A DNA stretch of 64,000 bases, taken from contig NZ_JAFEJK010000001.1 of assembly GCF_016888515.1 (NCBI RefSeq), forward strand, positions 496,001-560,000. The letters run 5' to 3'. The number at the start of each line of letters is the position of its first letter. Position 1 is the first letter of the stretch. Below are positions 8,754 through 17,228 of this stretch, one piece after another. Both the position numbers and the translations under genes were made by a program. The stretch is from Shimia biformata. GTDB taxonomy: Bacteria > Pseudomonadota > Alphaproteobacteria > Rhodobacterales > Rhodobacteraceae. The notes under the pieces are model-generated. The model searched no databases. It saw only the letters and a program-made list of their open reading frames with translations, and was not told the DNA's origin.

Positions 8754-8785
8754 AAAGCCCGCGCGATTTGGGTCGCGCGGGCTTT
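8754..8785 (-). terminator. Intra-operon Rho-independent terminator/attenuator between potF and potG
   Basis: In the minus-strand transcript AAAGCCCGCGCGA pairs perfectly with TCGCGCGGGCTTT (13 bp, 6-nt loop), and the 3' arm runs into TTTTTG. It sits 12 bases after the potF stop and 25 bases before the potG start. In binding-protein operons such partial terminators raise the level of the periplasmic protein over the membrane subunits; that role here is inferred from position. Confidence 0.8.
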
Positions 8786-8797
8786 GAATTGACGGGG

Positions 8798-9883
8798 TCA
8801 GGTGCCCGACTTGATCTTGGTCCACAGGCGGGTCACGACGCGCTGCACCTTTTGCGGGTACGGCGTGGTTGTGAACAGCTTCTCAAGCGTCGCCTCGTCA
8901 GGATAGACCGCCGGATAGTCCAGGATTTCCTGATCGATGAACTCTTGGGCGGCCTTGTTGCCCGACGCATACCAGACATAGTTGGTTGCCGCGGCCGAGT
9001 TTTGCGCGTCAAGGATGAAGTTGATGAAGGCGTGGGCGCCTTCCGGGTTCGGTGCATCCGCCGGGATCGCCATCTGGTCAAACCACATCTGTGCGCCTTC
9101 TACCGGGATCGAATAGTCGATCTCGTGACCGTTTTCGGCTTCGGACGCGCTGAACTGCGCCTGGAAGACGTCGCCCGACCAGCCGACAGCCACGCAGATG
9201 TCCCCATTGGCAAGCGCGGTGATGTATTCCGAGCTGTGGAACTTGCGGATATAGGGGCGAATGGCGGCAAAGACCGCCTCTGCCTTGGCGATTACTTCGG
9301 GATCATGGCTGTCGGGGTCTTCACCGATGTAGTTCAGAGCCGCCGGGATCATCTCGGCCGGGGCGTCCAGGAAATAGACACCGCATTCGGCCAGCTTTTC
9401 CATGTTGGCCGGATCGAACACCAGAGACCAGCTGTCAAGAGGCGCATCTTCGCCGAGGGCTTCGGTGACTTTGCCGATGTTATAACCGATCCCGGTGGTT
9501 CCCCACATGTAGTTGATCGAATAGGCGTTGCCGGGGTCGTATTGTTCGGTGCGGGCCTGGATCACGTCCCACATGTTGCCGTGGTTCGGCAGTTTCGACA
9601 GGTCCAGCTTCTGGAAGGCACCTGCAGAAATCTGACGTTGCAGAAAGGTGCCCGACGGGACCACCACGTCATAGCCTGACCCGCCGGCCAGCATTTTGGT
9701 TTCTAGCACTTCGTTGGAATCGAAGACGTCGTAGATCAGCTTCAGGCCGGTCTCTTCTTCGAATTTGGTCAGAAGTTCCTCGTCGATATAGTCGGACCAG
9801 TTATAGACCCTGACCTCGTCCGCCTGCGCCGCCAGCGCGGTCATGGCGACGGTTGCCGCAAGGGTTGCGATTCTGCGATTCAT
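8798..9883 (-). CDS. potF: Periplasmic putrescine-binding protein PotF
   Basis: From the ATG at 9883 the protein has 361 residues and a classic Sec signal peptide (MNRRIATLAATVAMTALAAQA, mature protein from about D22). The mature start EVRVYNWSDYIDEELL is typical of PotF/PotD. I reject the upstream extension of the frame because it precedes the signal peptide; a GGGAGA Shine-Dalgarno supports 9883. It delivers polyamine to PotH/PotI. It is the promoter-proximal gene of potFGHI-puuB and lies divergent from a GntR regulator, which may control it. Confidence 0.9.
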   Translation of the reverse strand: MNRRIATLAATVAMTALAAQADEVRVYNWSDYIDEELLTKFEEETGLKLIYDVFDSNEVLETKMLAGGSGYDVVVPSGTFLQRQISAGAFQKLDLSKLPNHGNMWDVIQARTEQYDPGNAYSINYMWGTTGIGYNIGKVTEALGEDAPLDSWSLVFDPANMEKLAECGVYFLDAPAEMIPAALNYIGEDPDSHDPEVIAKAEAVFAAIRPYIRKFHSSEYITALANGDICVAVGWSGDVFQAQFSASEAENGHEIDYSIPVEGAQMWFDQMAIPADAPNPEGAHAFINFILDAQNSAAATNYVWYASGNKAAQEFIDQEILDYPAVYPDEATLEKLFTTTPYPQKVQRVVTRLWTKIKSGT

Positions 9884-9935
9884 ATCAATCTCCCGTTGGA
9901 CACCGGTTGACCCGATGCGTTGTGTTGGCGAGAAC

Positions 9936-9975
9936 AATTTGATCAAGTTTTCCCCGTATGGCAATATATCATTGC
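9936..9975. promoter_or_regulatory. Candidate operator region between potF and the GntR gene
   Basis: Two motifs lie in this divergent gap. AATTTGATCA (9936-9945) is repeated exactly upstream of the aminotransferase at 10764. GCAAT-N5-ATTGC (9961-9975) is a perfect inverted repeat. Either could bind the GntR protein encoded next door, or the LysR/other regulators; no binding data are implied. Confidence 0.35.
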
Positions 9976-10056
9976 GTAAATGCCTTGCTGCGGCGCGGTA
10001 TTCAGGTGGAATCAGAAGAAACGCGATCAGCGATCGCTTGAAAAACGGGCAGTGTG

Positions 10057-10740
10057 ATGCAAACGGCAAATGTCGGTCAGGACAGCAATAATACGGCACC
10101 CGCGCCCGCGCATCAGCAGGTCTATCATCAACTGCGAGAGTCGATCCTGTTTGGCGACTTCACACCGGGCCAACCGGTCACTATCCAGGGATTGGTGACG
10201 GAACTGGGCGCTGGAATGACACCTGTGCGCGAGGCGATTCGCCGCCTGACCGCCGAGGGCGCGCTTGAGTTTCAAGGCAATCGTCGTGTCACGGTGCCCG
10301 AGTTGAACGCGGGCAATGTTGACGAATTAATCATCGCCCGCGAAGCGCTTGAACCCGCACTGGCGCAACGGGCCGCCGAGCGTGCGACGGCGGAACAGAT
10401 CGCTGCGCTAGAAGCCACGGACCTGCAACTGGATCGTGCCATCGAGCATGGAGATATCCCGGCCTATCTGCGTCTGAATTACGAGTTCCATGCACAGCTA
10501 TATGCCATTGCCGCTGCGCCGATCCTGACCCAGATCGCGGATGGGCTGTGGTTGCGATTCGGACCGTCATTGCGGGTGGTCTGCGGACGTATGGGCACCC
10601 AGAACCTTCCCGACCGGCACAAGGAAACTATCGACGCAATGCGTCTGGGTGATGTCGAAAAAGCCCGTGAAGCCATCCGTGAAGACGTGATTCAGGGCAT
10701 GGTTCAGATCCGCGAGGCGCTTTATCCCGCCACCGCCTGA
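10057..10740 (+). CDS. GntR-family (FadR/FCD-type) transcriptional regulator
   Basis: About 227 residues. The N-terminal winged helix-turn-helix covers roughly 20-75, with the family pattern FTPGQPVTIQGLVTELG and TPVREAIRRLTAEGAL. The C-terminal all-helical FCD domain (about 90-220) contains conserved His/Asp/Glu positions that usually bind a metal and an organic-acid or amine effector. A GTG immediately before the ATG is an alternative start. It lies between the divergent potF operon and the co-directional aminotransferase, so polyamine-responsive control of both is the simplest reading. Confidence 0.85.
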   Translation: MQTANVGQDSNNTAPAPAHQQVYHQLRESILFGDFTPGQPVTIQGLVTELGAGMTPVREAIRRLTAEGALEFQGNRRVTVPELNAGNVDELIIAREALEPALAQRAAERATAEQIAALEATDLQLDRAIEHGDIPAYLRLNYEFHAQLYAIAAAPILTQIADGLWLRFGPSLRVVCGRMGTQNLPDRHKETIDAMRLGDVEKAREAIREDVIQGMVQIREALYPATA

Positions 10741-10763
10741 TCGACAGGCGATTGACAGGAAAA

Positions 10764-10793
10764 AATTTGATCATATTCTTGGCGGCAATTGTT
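10764..10793 (+). promoter_or_regulatory. Shared motifs upstream of the class III aminotransferase
   Basis: AATTTGATCA at 10764-10773 is identical to a copy in front of potF. GCAATTGTT at 10785-10793 is also found in front of the second ABC operon (14678). Shared words in front of functionally related units suggest a common regulator, but they are short and no promoter hexamers are clear. Confidence 0.3.
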
Positions 10794-10837
10794 CGACGCC
10801 GTATTCCCGCGCGTCGTTTTGCGAAATGAGGCCCCCG

Positions 10838-12232
10838 ATGAACATGATCACCAATCACATGCCGACCGCCGAATTGCAGGCACTGGACGCCGCCCACCAC
10901 ATGCATCCCTTCACCGCTCAGGGCGAGCTTGCAGAAAAAGGCGCGCGGGTCATTACCGGCGCCAAGGGATCGTGGCTGCGCGACTCTGAAGGCAATGACA
11001 TTCTGGACGGCATGGCGGGTCTCTGGTGTGTCAACATCGGCTATGGTCGCGAGGAGCTGGCAGAGGTTGCCGCGCGTCAGATCCGGGAACTGCCCTATTA
11101 CAACACCTTCTTCCAAACCACCCACGTGCCCGCCATCGCGTTGGCGGCGAAGCTGGCGGAACTGGCGCCCGGTGATCTGAACCACGTGTTTTTTGCCGGC
11201 AGCGGGTCGGAAGCCAATGACACCAATATCCGCCTTGTGCGCACCTATTGGGACATGAAGGGAAAACCCGACAAGAAGGTTATCATCTCCCGTCACAACG
11301 CCTATCACGGGTCGTCCGTCGGATCGGGCAGCCTGGGCGGAATGAGCTACATGCACGCTCAGGGCGGCATGCCGATCCCGGACATTCACCACATCGGTCA
11401 GCCCCATTGGTACGCCGAGGGCGGCAACATGACCCCGGAAGACTTTGGTCTGATGCGCGCGCAAGAGCTGGAAACAGCGATCAAGGAACTGGGCGAGAAC
11501 CGCGTCGCCGCCTTTATCGCGGAACCGATCCAGGGCGCGGGCGGGGTTATCATACCCCCGGCGTCCTACTGGCCGGAAATCCAGCGCATTTGCGACAAAT
11601 ACGAAATTCTTTTGATCGCGGACGAGGTGATCTGCGGCTTCGGGCGTACCGGCAACTGGTTCGGGTCAGAGACGCTGAACATCCGCCCGGATGTGATGAC
11701 CATCGCCAAGGGGCTGTCGTCGGGCTATGTGCCTATCGGCGGGTCGATTGTGACGGATGAGGTCGCAAAGGTCATCGGCAGCGGCGAATTCAACCATGGC
11801 TATACCTATTCCGGCCACCCGGTCGCCGCAGCTATCGCGCTTGAGAACCTGCGTATCCTCGAAGAGGAAAAGATCGTCGACACCGTTCGCACCGAAACCG
11901 CCCCTTATCTGAAGGCGAAATGGGAGTCCCTGGCCGACCATCCGCTGGTCGGTGAGGCGGTGATTTCCGGCATGATGGGCTCAATCGCGCTTTCGCCGGA
12001 TAAGGCGAACCGCGCCGCCTTTGCGTCGCCGGCCGGAACGGTTGGATACATCTGCCGTGAACGCAGTTTCGCCAACAACCTGATCATGCGCCACGTCAAT
12101 GACCGTATGGTGATTTCGCCGCCCTTGGTGATCTCGAAGGCGGATATCGACACGCTGATCACCCGCGCCCGCATTGCGCTGGACGAATGTCTGGAGCAGT
12201 TGAAGGCGCAGGACCTTTTCAAGGCGGCCTGA
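10838..12232 (+). CDS. Class III (omega) aminotransferase, putrescine/diamine-pyruvate type (SpuC-like)
   Basis: The protein has 464 residues from the ATG at 10838, chosen because GAGG lies six bases upstream; an ATG at 10826 is in frame but lacks such a site. It is a PLP fold type I enzyme: GSGSEAND at 121-128 binds phosphate, D262 of LLIADEVICGFGRTG contacts the ring nitrogen, and K291 in MTIAKGLSSGYVP is the Schiff-base lysine. The overall pattern resembles putrescine-pyruvate aminotransferases that give 4-aminobutanal. Context with two polyamine-type importers supports a diamine substrate; diaminobutyrate is another possibility given the neighbouring M24/M20 genes. It converges with the M20 gene, 3 bases apart. 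Confidence 0.8.
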   Translation: MNMITNHMPTAELQALDAAHHMHPFTAQGELAEKGARVITGAKGSWLRDSEGNDILDGMAGLWCVNIGYGREELAEVAARQIRELPYYNTFFQTTHVPAIALAAKLAELAPGDLNHVFFAGSGSEANDTNIRLVRTYWDMKGKPDKKVIISRHNAYHGSSVGSGSLGGMSYMHAQGGMPIPDIHHIGQPHWYAEGGNMTPEDFGLMRAQELETAIKELGENRVAAFIAEPIQGAGGVIIPPASYWPEIQRICDKYEILLIADEVICGFGRTGNWFGSETLNIRPDVMTIAKGLSSGYVPIGGSIVTDEVAKVIGSGEFNHGYTYSGHPVAAAIALENLRILEEEKIVDTVRTETAPYLKAKWESLADHPLVGEAVISGMMGSIALSPDKANRAAFASPAGTVGYICRERSFANNLIMRHVNDRMVISPPLVISKADIDTLITRARIALDECLEQLKAQDLFKAA

Positions 12233-12235
12233 TTG

Positions 12236-13405
12236 TCAGGTGGCGGGTCGGGTCATCCGGTCTGCCAGACCTTCCAGCAATTGCAGGCAGGCGGACAGTT
12301 GGTCGAGGGTCACGAACTCGTCCGGCTTGTGCGCCTGTTCGATGCTGCCGGGACCACAGATCACGGTGTCGGTGCCCATTGATTGAAACAGTCCGGCCTC
12401 GGTCCCGAACGGCACGAGGTCGGCCCCGTTTGCGCCGGTCAATTCCATGACAAGGTCGCGGGCCTTGTTCGCGGGGGTAGGGATCAGACCTGCGACTTCG
12501 CCAATGATCTCGGTCTCGATATCAGCTTCGGGAAAGACCTGCTGCATGGCTGGCAAGAGGTCATCGGCAACAAAGGCGGTGATCCGTTCGCGCACGAAAT
12601 CGGCATCCTCGGGGCGGACTGGGCGCATTTCCCAATCGACTTCGGCCTTGCCGGGGATGACATTATGGGCGGTGCCGCTTTCGATGCGTCCGATATTGAT
12701 GGTGGTCTGGCGCGGGTGGAAGGGGCTGTCGGTGGGGACGCCCCTGTCCAATTCCGCGCGCAATTCCAGCAGCTTGCCAACATAGAGCGCGGCATAGGCG
12801 GCGGCGTTGACACCGACATACGGGTCCGAACCATGACCTTCAAGCCCGGAAAAGCGGGCGGTGTATTCGCAGCACCCCTTGTGGCCCTCGATCACACGCA
12901 TCAGCGTCGGTTCTCCGACAAGTGCCATCTCGGGGCGAATGCCGCGCGCTTCAAGGTCGGGCACCAGCGCACGCGCGCCGCGACAACCGACTTCCTCGTC
13001 ATAGGTAAAGGCGAAATGCACGGGCGCGGTCAGGTCGCGTGCCGCCATGTTTGGGGCAATCGCAAGGCAGGCGGCCAGAAACCCTTTCATGTCGCAGGTG
13101 CCGCGCCCGTATAGCCGCCCGTCCTCTTCCCGCATCACAAACGGGTCGGTGGTCCAGTCCTGCCCTTCGACAGGCACCACATCCGTATGGCCCGACAGCA
13201 ACAAGCCGCCCGGAACATCTGGCCCGATCGACGCAAAAAGATTGGCCTTTTCCCCGGTGTCGTTCGGCAGGACCAGGGTCCGCGCCCCAATCGCCCGCAT
13301 CCGCGCCTCGATATAGGCGATGATGTCCAGGTTGCTGTCCGAGGACACGCTCGGAAAACCAACAAGGTCGCCGAGTATGGCCTTGGTCTGGTCAAGTAGA
13401 CTCAT
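12236..13405 (-). CDS. M20-family amidohydrolase, acetylornithine deacetylase (ArgE)-like
   Basis: 389 residues from the ATG at 13405, which overlaps the preceding stop in an ATGA arrangement; the frame's earlier start is unlikely. Di-zinc motifs are present: GHTDVVP (H73, D75), GRGTCDMKG (D105 bridging), DEEVG (E137 general base, E138) and VGEPT (E165). ArgE-type enzymes remove an N-acetyl group from acetylornithine or similar amino acids in the cytoplasm. Because it is coupled to an ectoine-hydrolase-like gene rather than to arginine genes, the substrate may be an acetylated diamino acid. Arginine biosynthesis remains an alternative. Confidence 0.78.
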   Translation of the reverse strand: MSLLDQTKAILGDLVGFPSVSSDSNLDIIAYIEARMRAIGARTLVLPNDTGEKANLFASIGPDVPGGLLLSGHTDVVPVEGQDWTTDPFVMREEDGRLYGRGTCDMKGFLAACLAIAPNMAARDLTAPVHFAFTYDEEVGCRGARALVPDLEARGIRPEMALVGEPTLMRVIEGHKGCCEYTARFSGLEGHGSDPYVGVNAAAYAALYVGKLLELRAELDRGVPTDSPFHPRQTTINIGRIESGTAHNVIPGKAEVDWEMRPVRPEDADFVRERITAFVADDLLPAMQQVFPEADIETEIIGEVAGLIPTPANKARDLVMELTGANGADLVPFGTEAGLFQSMGTDTVICGPGSIEQAHKPDEFVTLDQLSACLQLLEGLADRMTRPAT

Positions 13406-14583
13406 GATTTTACGAACAGTTTTCGAGGGCGGTTGCACAGTGTTTCCGCTGGTCCGCTTTCACCGATCAGGATGGTTTCGGTGATCTCAAGCCCCCAGTC
13501 TTTCATCCAGAGACCGGGCATGAAATGGAATGTCATGCCCGGTTGAAGGATCGTCTGGTCCTCGGCGCGCAGCGAAATCGTGCGTTCGCCCCAGTCAGGG
13601 GGATAACTGAGGCCAACAGGATAGCCACAGCGTGCGCCGCGTTCGATCCCAGCGCGTTCCAGTGGACCGGCAAGGGCGTTGGCGATGTCACAGGCGCGGT
13701 TGCCCGCACGGGCGGCGTCCAGACCGGCCTCCAGCCCCTCTACCAGAGCGGCTTCGGCACGGCGGATGTCGTCGGGCGGGGTGCCCAAGTATAGCGTCCG
13801 GCAGAACGGCGCGTGATAGCGGCGGTAACAGCCCGAGAGTTCAAAAAACGTCGCCTCGCCGGTCTGGAAAGGGCGCCCATCCCATGTCAGGTGCGGTGCC
13901 ACGGCATCCGCTCCTGATGGTAGCAGCGGCACAATGGCGGGGTAATCGCCCCAGTCGTCGCCCACGCCGGTCACTGCGTCGCGCATGATCTCGGCGACGA
14001 TCAGGTTTTTTGGAATGCCCGGTTCGACCCGCTCCAGCCAACCGTCGACCAGTTTTTCGGAAATGCGTGCAGCCTTGCGCATGAACCCAAGTTCGGCTTG
14101 GGATTTGATCCCGCGCTGCCAGTTCACAAGCCCGGTCGCATCGACTAGTTCGACGCCATCGACGGCACACGTCAGGGCGTCATGGGCCTTGGCCGAGTAG
14201 TAATAGTTCTCCATTTCAATCCCGACGCGGCCCTTTATGCCGAGGTTACCGAACCGGGTTGCCAGGTCCTGCATCGGGTGGCGCGTGGTCGATTGGACAA
14301 AGCCGTCGTCATAGCCGACCACCGCAGAATCCGGCATCCAGACGGTGCGCCGCGCGCCATTGGCGTCCATGGAACGACCCCACCAGACTGGATCTCCGTC
14401 ACCGGTCAGGATCACGCCTTGATGAACGTAGAACGACCAGCCGTCATAGCCCGTCAGCCAGGCCATGTTCGACGGGTCGGTGACAAAGATCGCGTCCAGC
14501 CCGGCGCGCTCCATCGAAGCCCGTGTGCGGGCCAGCCGGTCGGCATATTCCGACATTGAAAAGGGAATGTTCTGTCCCGTCAT
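13402..14583 (-). CDS. M24-family hydrolase, ectoine hydrolase (DoeA/EutD)-like
   Basis: This 393-residue protein has the two-domain creatinase/aminopeptidase-P layout: an N-terminal domain to about 160 and a pita-bread domain after it. DoeA-like features include SNMAWLTGYDGWSFYVHQG, RSMDANGARRTVWM and the C-terminal MTFHFMPGLWMKDWGLEITE with a final KLFVK-type end. The metal ligands of true M24 peptidases are missing: the usual first Asp is E248 in FFELSG and the second motif is replaced by RRYHAPFCRT, as in non-metallo members. DoeA opens ectoine to N-acetyl-diaminobutyrate. It is coupled to the M20 gene and divergent from the second ABC importer. Ectoine is a guess at the substrate; no ectABC or uehABC genes are visible. 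Confidence 0.7.
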   Translation of the reverse strand: MTGQNIPFSMSEYADRLARTRASMERAGLDAIFVTDPSNMAWLTGYDGWSFYVHQGVILTGDGDPVWWGRSMDANGARRTVWMPDSAVVGYDDGFVQSTTRHPMQDLATRFGNLGIKGRVGIEMENYYYSAKAHDALTCAVDGVELVDATGLVNWQRGIKSQAELGFMRKAARISEKLVDGWLERVEPGIPKNLIVAEIMRDAVTGVGDDWGDYPAIVPLLPSGADAVAPHLTWDGRPFQTGEATFFELSGCYRRYHAPFCRTLYLGTPPDDIRRAEAALVEGLEAGLDAARAGNRACDIANALAGPLERAGIERGARCGYPVGLSYPPDWGERTISLRAEDQTILQPGMTFHFMPGLWMKDWGLEITETILIGESGPAETLCNRPRKLFVKS

Positions 14584-14677
14584 GGTCGATTCTCACCTGT
14601 ATCAGGGCGTCTTTCACGTCTCGGCGCGCCTTGTGAGAAAAAGTTGGGGGAAAATATCATTCGCGTCCAGTCTTGTC

Positions 14678-14783
14678 GCAATTGTTTGCATAAATGCCTG
14701 CCTTGCTGTCGTTTTTCGTTTCTTGAACGTCGATTTCAAATCCACGTCCAGCAATTGGTTGCACGACCCTAGCCTCGTATGTT
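14678..14783 (+). promoter_or_regulatory. Paired palindromes and candidate promoter for the second ABC operon
   Basis: GCAATTGTTTGCA (14678-14690) and GCAATTGGTTGCA (14751-14763) differ at one base; both contain the inverted repeat GCAA-N4-TTGC and start 73 bp apart, close to seven helical turns. The second overlaps a possible -35 (TTGGTT, 14755-14760) that stands 17 bp from TATGTT (14778-14783). The arrangement suits a repressor that covers the -35 and loops the DNA. The promoter call is by consensus only. Confidence 0.4.
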
Positions 14784-14839
14784 TACCTAGAGTCGATAAC
14801 CGCAGACCAACTGACGGATCAAAAAACGGGGAGCCGATT

Positions 14840-15940
14840 TTGGCTAACAAAACTTCAAACGATGCGTTCGTTGAATTCGAACGCGTCCAGAAGAGCTATG
14901 ATGGCGAAACGCTCGTCGTCAAAGACCTGAACCTCACCATGCCCAAGGGCGAGTTCCTGACCATGCTCGGCCCGTCCGGGTCCGGCAAGACGACTTGCCT
15001 GATGATGCTAGCGGGTTTTGAAACCGCGACCCATGGTGACATTCGTCTGGATGGCGTTTCGATCAACAACATTCCACCGCACAAACGCGGGATCGGCATG
15101 GTGTTCCAGAACTATGCGCTGTTTCCGCACATGACCATCGCCGAGAACCTGTCGTTCCCGCTGGAAGTCCGCAAGATGGGCAAATCCGAACGCGAGGAAA
15201 AGGTCAAGCGCGCGCTGGACATGGTTGAAATGGGCAGCTTTGGTGGCCGCCGCCCGGCTCAGTTGTCGGGTGGCCAACAGCAACGGGTGGCACTTGCCCG
15301 CGCGCTGGTTTTTGAACCCGAACTGGTGCTGATGGACGAACCCCTTGGCGCGCTGGACAAGCAGTTGCGCGAGAAGATGCAATTCGAGATCACCCACCTG
15401 GCGCACGAGTTGGGCATCACCACCGTCTATGTGACCCACGACCAGACTGAAGCACTGACCATGTCGGACCGAGTCGCCGTATTTGACGATGGCCGGATCC
15501 AGCAACTTGCGCCGCCGGATGAGTTGTACGAACAGCCGCAGAACAGTTTTGTGGCCCAGTTCATCGGTGAAAACAACACGCTCGAAGGCGTGATCAAGGA
15601 CATCAAGGACGGCCGCGCGCTGGTACAGCTCGACGGCGGAGAACTGATCGACTGCAAGCCGATCAACGTCTCGAAGCCGGGTGAACGGACCCGCGTGTCA
15701 ATCCGTCCCGAGCGGGTGGAATACAACAAGGACCGCCTGCAAGAAGGTGTCCATACACTGAAGGCGGAAGTGCTTGAGTTCATTTACATGGGCGACATCT
15801 TCCGCACCCGTTTGCGGGTTGCCGGAAACGAGGACTTCATCATCAAGACCCGGAACGCACCCGACCAGGTGCGCCTGCAACCGGGCCAACAGATCGAGAT
15901 CGGCTGGCTTCCCGACGATTGTCGGGCGCTGGACGCTTGA
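14840..15940 (+). CDS. Polyamine-type ABC transporter ATPase (second system, PotA-like)
   Basis: 366 residues with Walker A GPSGSGKTT (44-52), signature LSGGQQQRV (142-150), Walker B ELVLMDEP (161-168) and a C-terminal TOBE region from about 285. No ATG or GTG fits the conserved start; a TTG at 14840 is preceded by GGGGAG at six bases and yields the normal N-terminus LANKTSN... (Met-initiated). It is first in the operon, before its binding protein, unlike potFGHI. It should power import through the two enlarged permeases at 17229 and 18506. Confidence 0.87.
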   Translation: MANKTSNDAFVEFERVQKSYDGETLVVKDLNLTMPKGEFLTMLGPSGSGKTTCLMMLAGFETATHGDIRLDGVSINNIPPHKRGIGMVFQNYALFPHMTIAENLSFPLEVRKMGKSEREEKVKRALDMVEMGSFGGRRPAQLSGGQQQRVALARALVFEPELVLMDEPLGALDKQLREKMQFEITHLAHELGITTVYVTHDQTEALTMSDRVAVFDDGRIQQLAPPDELYEQPQNSFVAQFIGENNTLEGVIKDIKDGRALVQLDGGELIDCKPINVSKPGERTRVSIRPERVEYNKDRLQEGVHTLKAEVLEFIYMGDIFRTRLRVAGNEDFIIKTRNAPDQVRLQPGQQIEIGWLPDDCRALDA

Positions 15941-16016
15941 CCCTGTGCCAGCGCCGACTTCGATCGGCGGGGCACAATTTCAGAACCATAAGACTTCAAC
16001 AAGGAGAGCGAGAAAT

Positions 16017-17123
16017 ATGACACTTCGTAAATTCACCGCTGCCCTGGCGACCTCTGCACTGGTCGCACCGGCGGCATTTGCGGCGGACATGGCGGACGAG
16101 CTGACGCTTGTTTCCTGGGGTGGCGCGTATCAGGCCAGCCAGCAGAAAGCCTATGTCGAACCCTACCTGGCGGCAAACCCCGATGTAAAAATCATCTGGG
16201 ACGAAAGCTCGGCCGAAGCGGTGGCCAAACTGCGCGCCATGAACGAAGCGGGCAACATCACATGGGACCTGGTTGACGTGGTTGCATCGGACTCGATGCG
16301 GCTGTGCGACGAAGGCCTGGCGATGGAGCTGAACGCGGACGAGGACCTGGCGGCAGCGCCCGATGGCACCCCGGCATCGGAAGATTTTGGCGATCTTTTG
16401 GTATCGGACTGTTTTGCACCGCAGATCGTGTACTCGACCACATTCGGTTATCGCACCGACATGGTTGGCGACACCCCGCCGTCGTCCATCTGTGACGTGT
16501 TCGACCTGGAAGCCTATCCGGGCAAACGTTCGCTTCAGAAACGTCCGATCGACAACATGGAGTGGGCGCTTTACTGCGATGGCGTCGCCAAGGAAGACAT
16601 CTATGACGTGCTCGGCACGGCAGAAGGCGTCGACCGCGCACTGGCCAAACTGGACACCATCAAGGACCAGGTTGTCTGGTGGACCGCCGGTGCGGAAACC
16701 CCGCAGCTTCTGGCCGATGGCGAGGTTGTGATGGGCTCGACCTTCAACGGCCGCCTGTTCTCGGCGATTGCCGAACAGGGCCAGCCGATTGGTATGCTTT
16801 GGGACATGCAATCGTTCGACCTTGACGGGTGGATCGTTCCCGAGGGTCTGCCCGAGGACCGCAAAGCTCGTGTGATGGACTTCCTCAAGTTCGCCACCGA
16901 CACCCAGCGTCTGGCAGATCAGGCCAAATACATTTCGTATGGCCCGGCTCGCAAGTCGTCGGCCCCGCTGGTCGGCATGCATGCCGAACTCGGTATCGAC
17001 ATGGCACCGCATATGCCGACCGATCCGGCCAACGCTGGCAACGTCCACATCTATGACTACGAGTGGTGGGCCGACAACCGCGACGATCTGGACGCAAAGT
17101 TCCAGGCGTGGCTGGCCAAGTGA
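16017..17123 (+). CDS. Periplasmic polyamine-type substrate-binding protein (second system)
   Basis: 368 residues from the ATG at 16017 with an AGGAGA Shine-Dalgarno. A Sec signal peptide (cleavage near AAFA-AD, residue 22) precedes ELTLVSWGGAYQASQQKAY, a PotD-family mature start seen in the branch that carries the SWGG motif instead of YNWSDY. This suggests a ligand different from PotF's, such as a larger or modified amine. It lies between the ATPase and permease genes; a GC-rich stem-loop follows the stop, which may protect its mRNA or reduce downstream expression. Confidence 0.85.
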   Translation: MTLRKFTAALATSALVAPAAFAADMADELTLVSWGGAYQASQQKAYVEPYLAANPDVKIIWDESSAEAVAKLRAMNEAGNITWDLVDVVASDSMRLCDEGLAMELNADEDLAAAPDGTPASEDFGDLLVSDCFAPQIVYSTTFGYRTDMVGDTPPSSICDVFDLEAYPGKRSLQKRPIDNMEWALYCDGVAKEDIYDVLGTAEGVDRALAKLDTIKDQVVWWTAGAETPQLLADGEVVMGSTFNGRLFSAIAEQGQPIGMLWDMQSFDLDGWIVPEGLPEDRKARVMDFLKFATDTQRLADQAKYISYGPARKSSAPLVGMHAELGIDMAPHMPTDPANAGNVHIYDYEWWADNRDDLDAKFQAWLAK

Positions 17124-17140
17124 TCCGTCACTGACATGAT

Positions 17141-17173
17141 CTGTGGCGGGGCGGTTTTCGCCCCGCCGCACAG
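17141..17173 (+). promoter_or_regulatory. GC-rich stem-loop between binding-protein and permease genes
   Basis: CTGTG-GCGGGGCG pairs with CGCCCCGC-CGCACAG around a short GTTTT-type loop, with a small bulge. No U-tract follows, so a 3'-end stabiliser or partial attenuator is more likely than a full terminator. It parallels the terminator between potF and potG in the first system. Confidence 0.5.
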
Positions 17174-17228
17174 ACACCAATAGGGCCGGATGACAGGCCC
17201 GGTGACATCAAAAGCAACGGGGAAAATC

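Noticed and set aside
8060-9679. 539-residue open frame antisense to potG and potF
   Set aside because: It is a shadow caused by high third-position GC in two well-supported ABC transporter genes and crosses their terminator.
15996-17180. 394-residue open frame antisense to the second binding-protein gene
   Set aside because: The plus-strand gene has a signal peptide and family motifs; the antisense translation has none.
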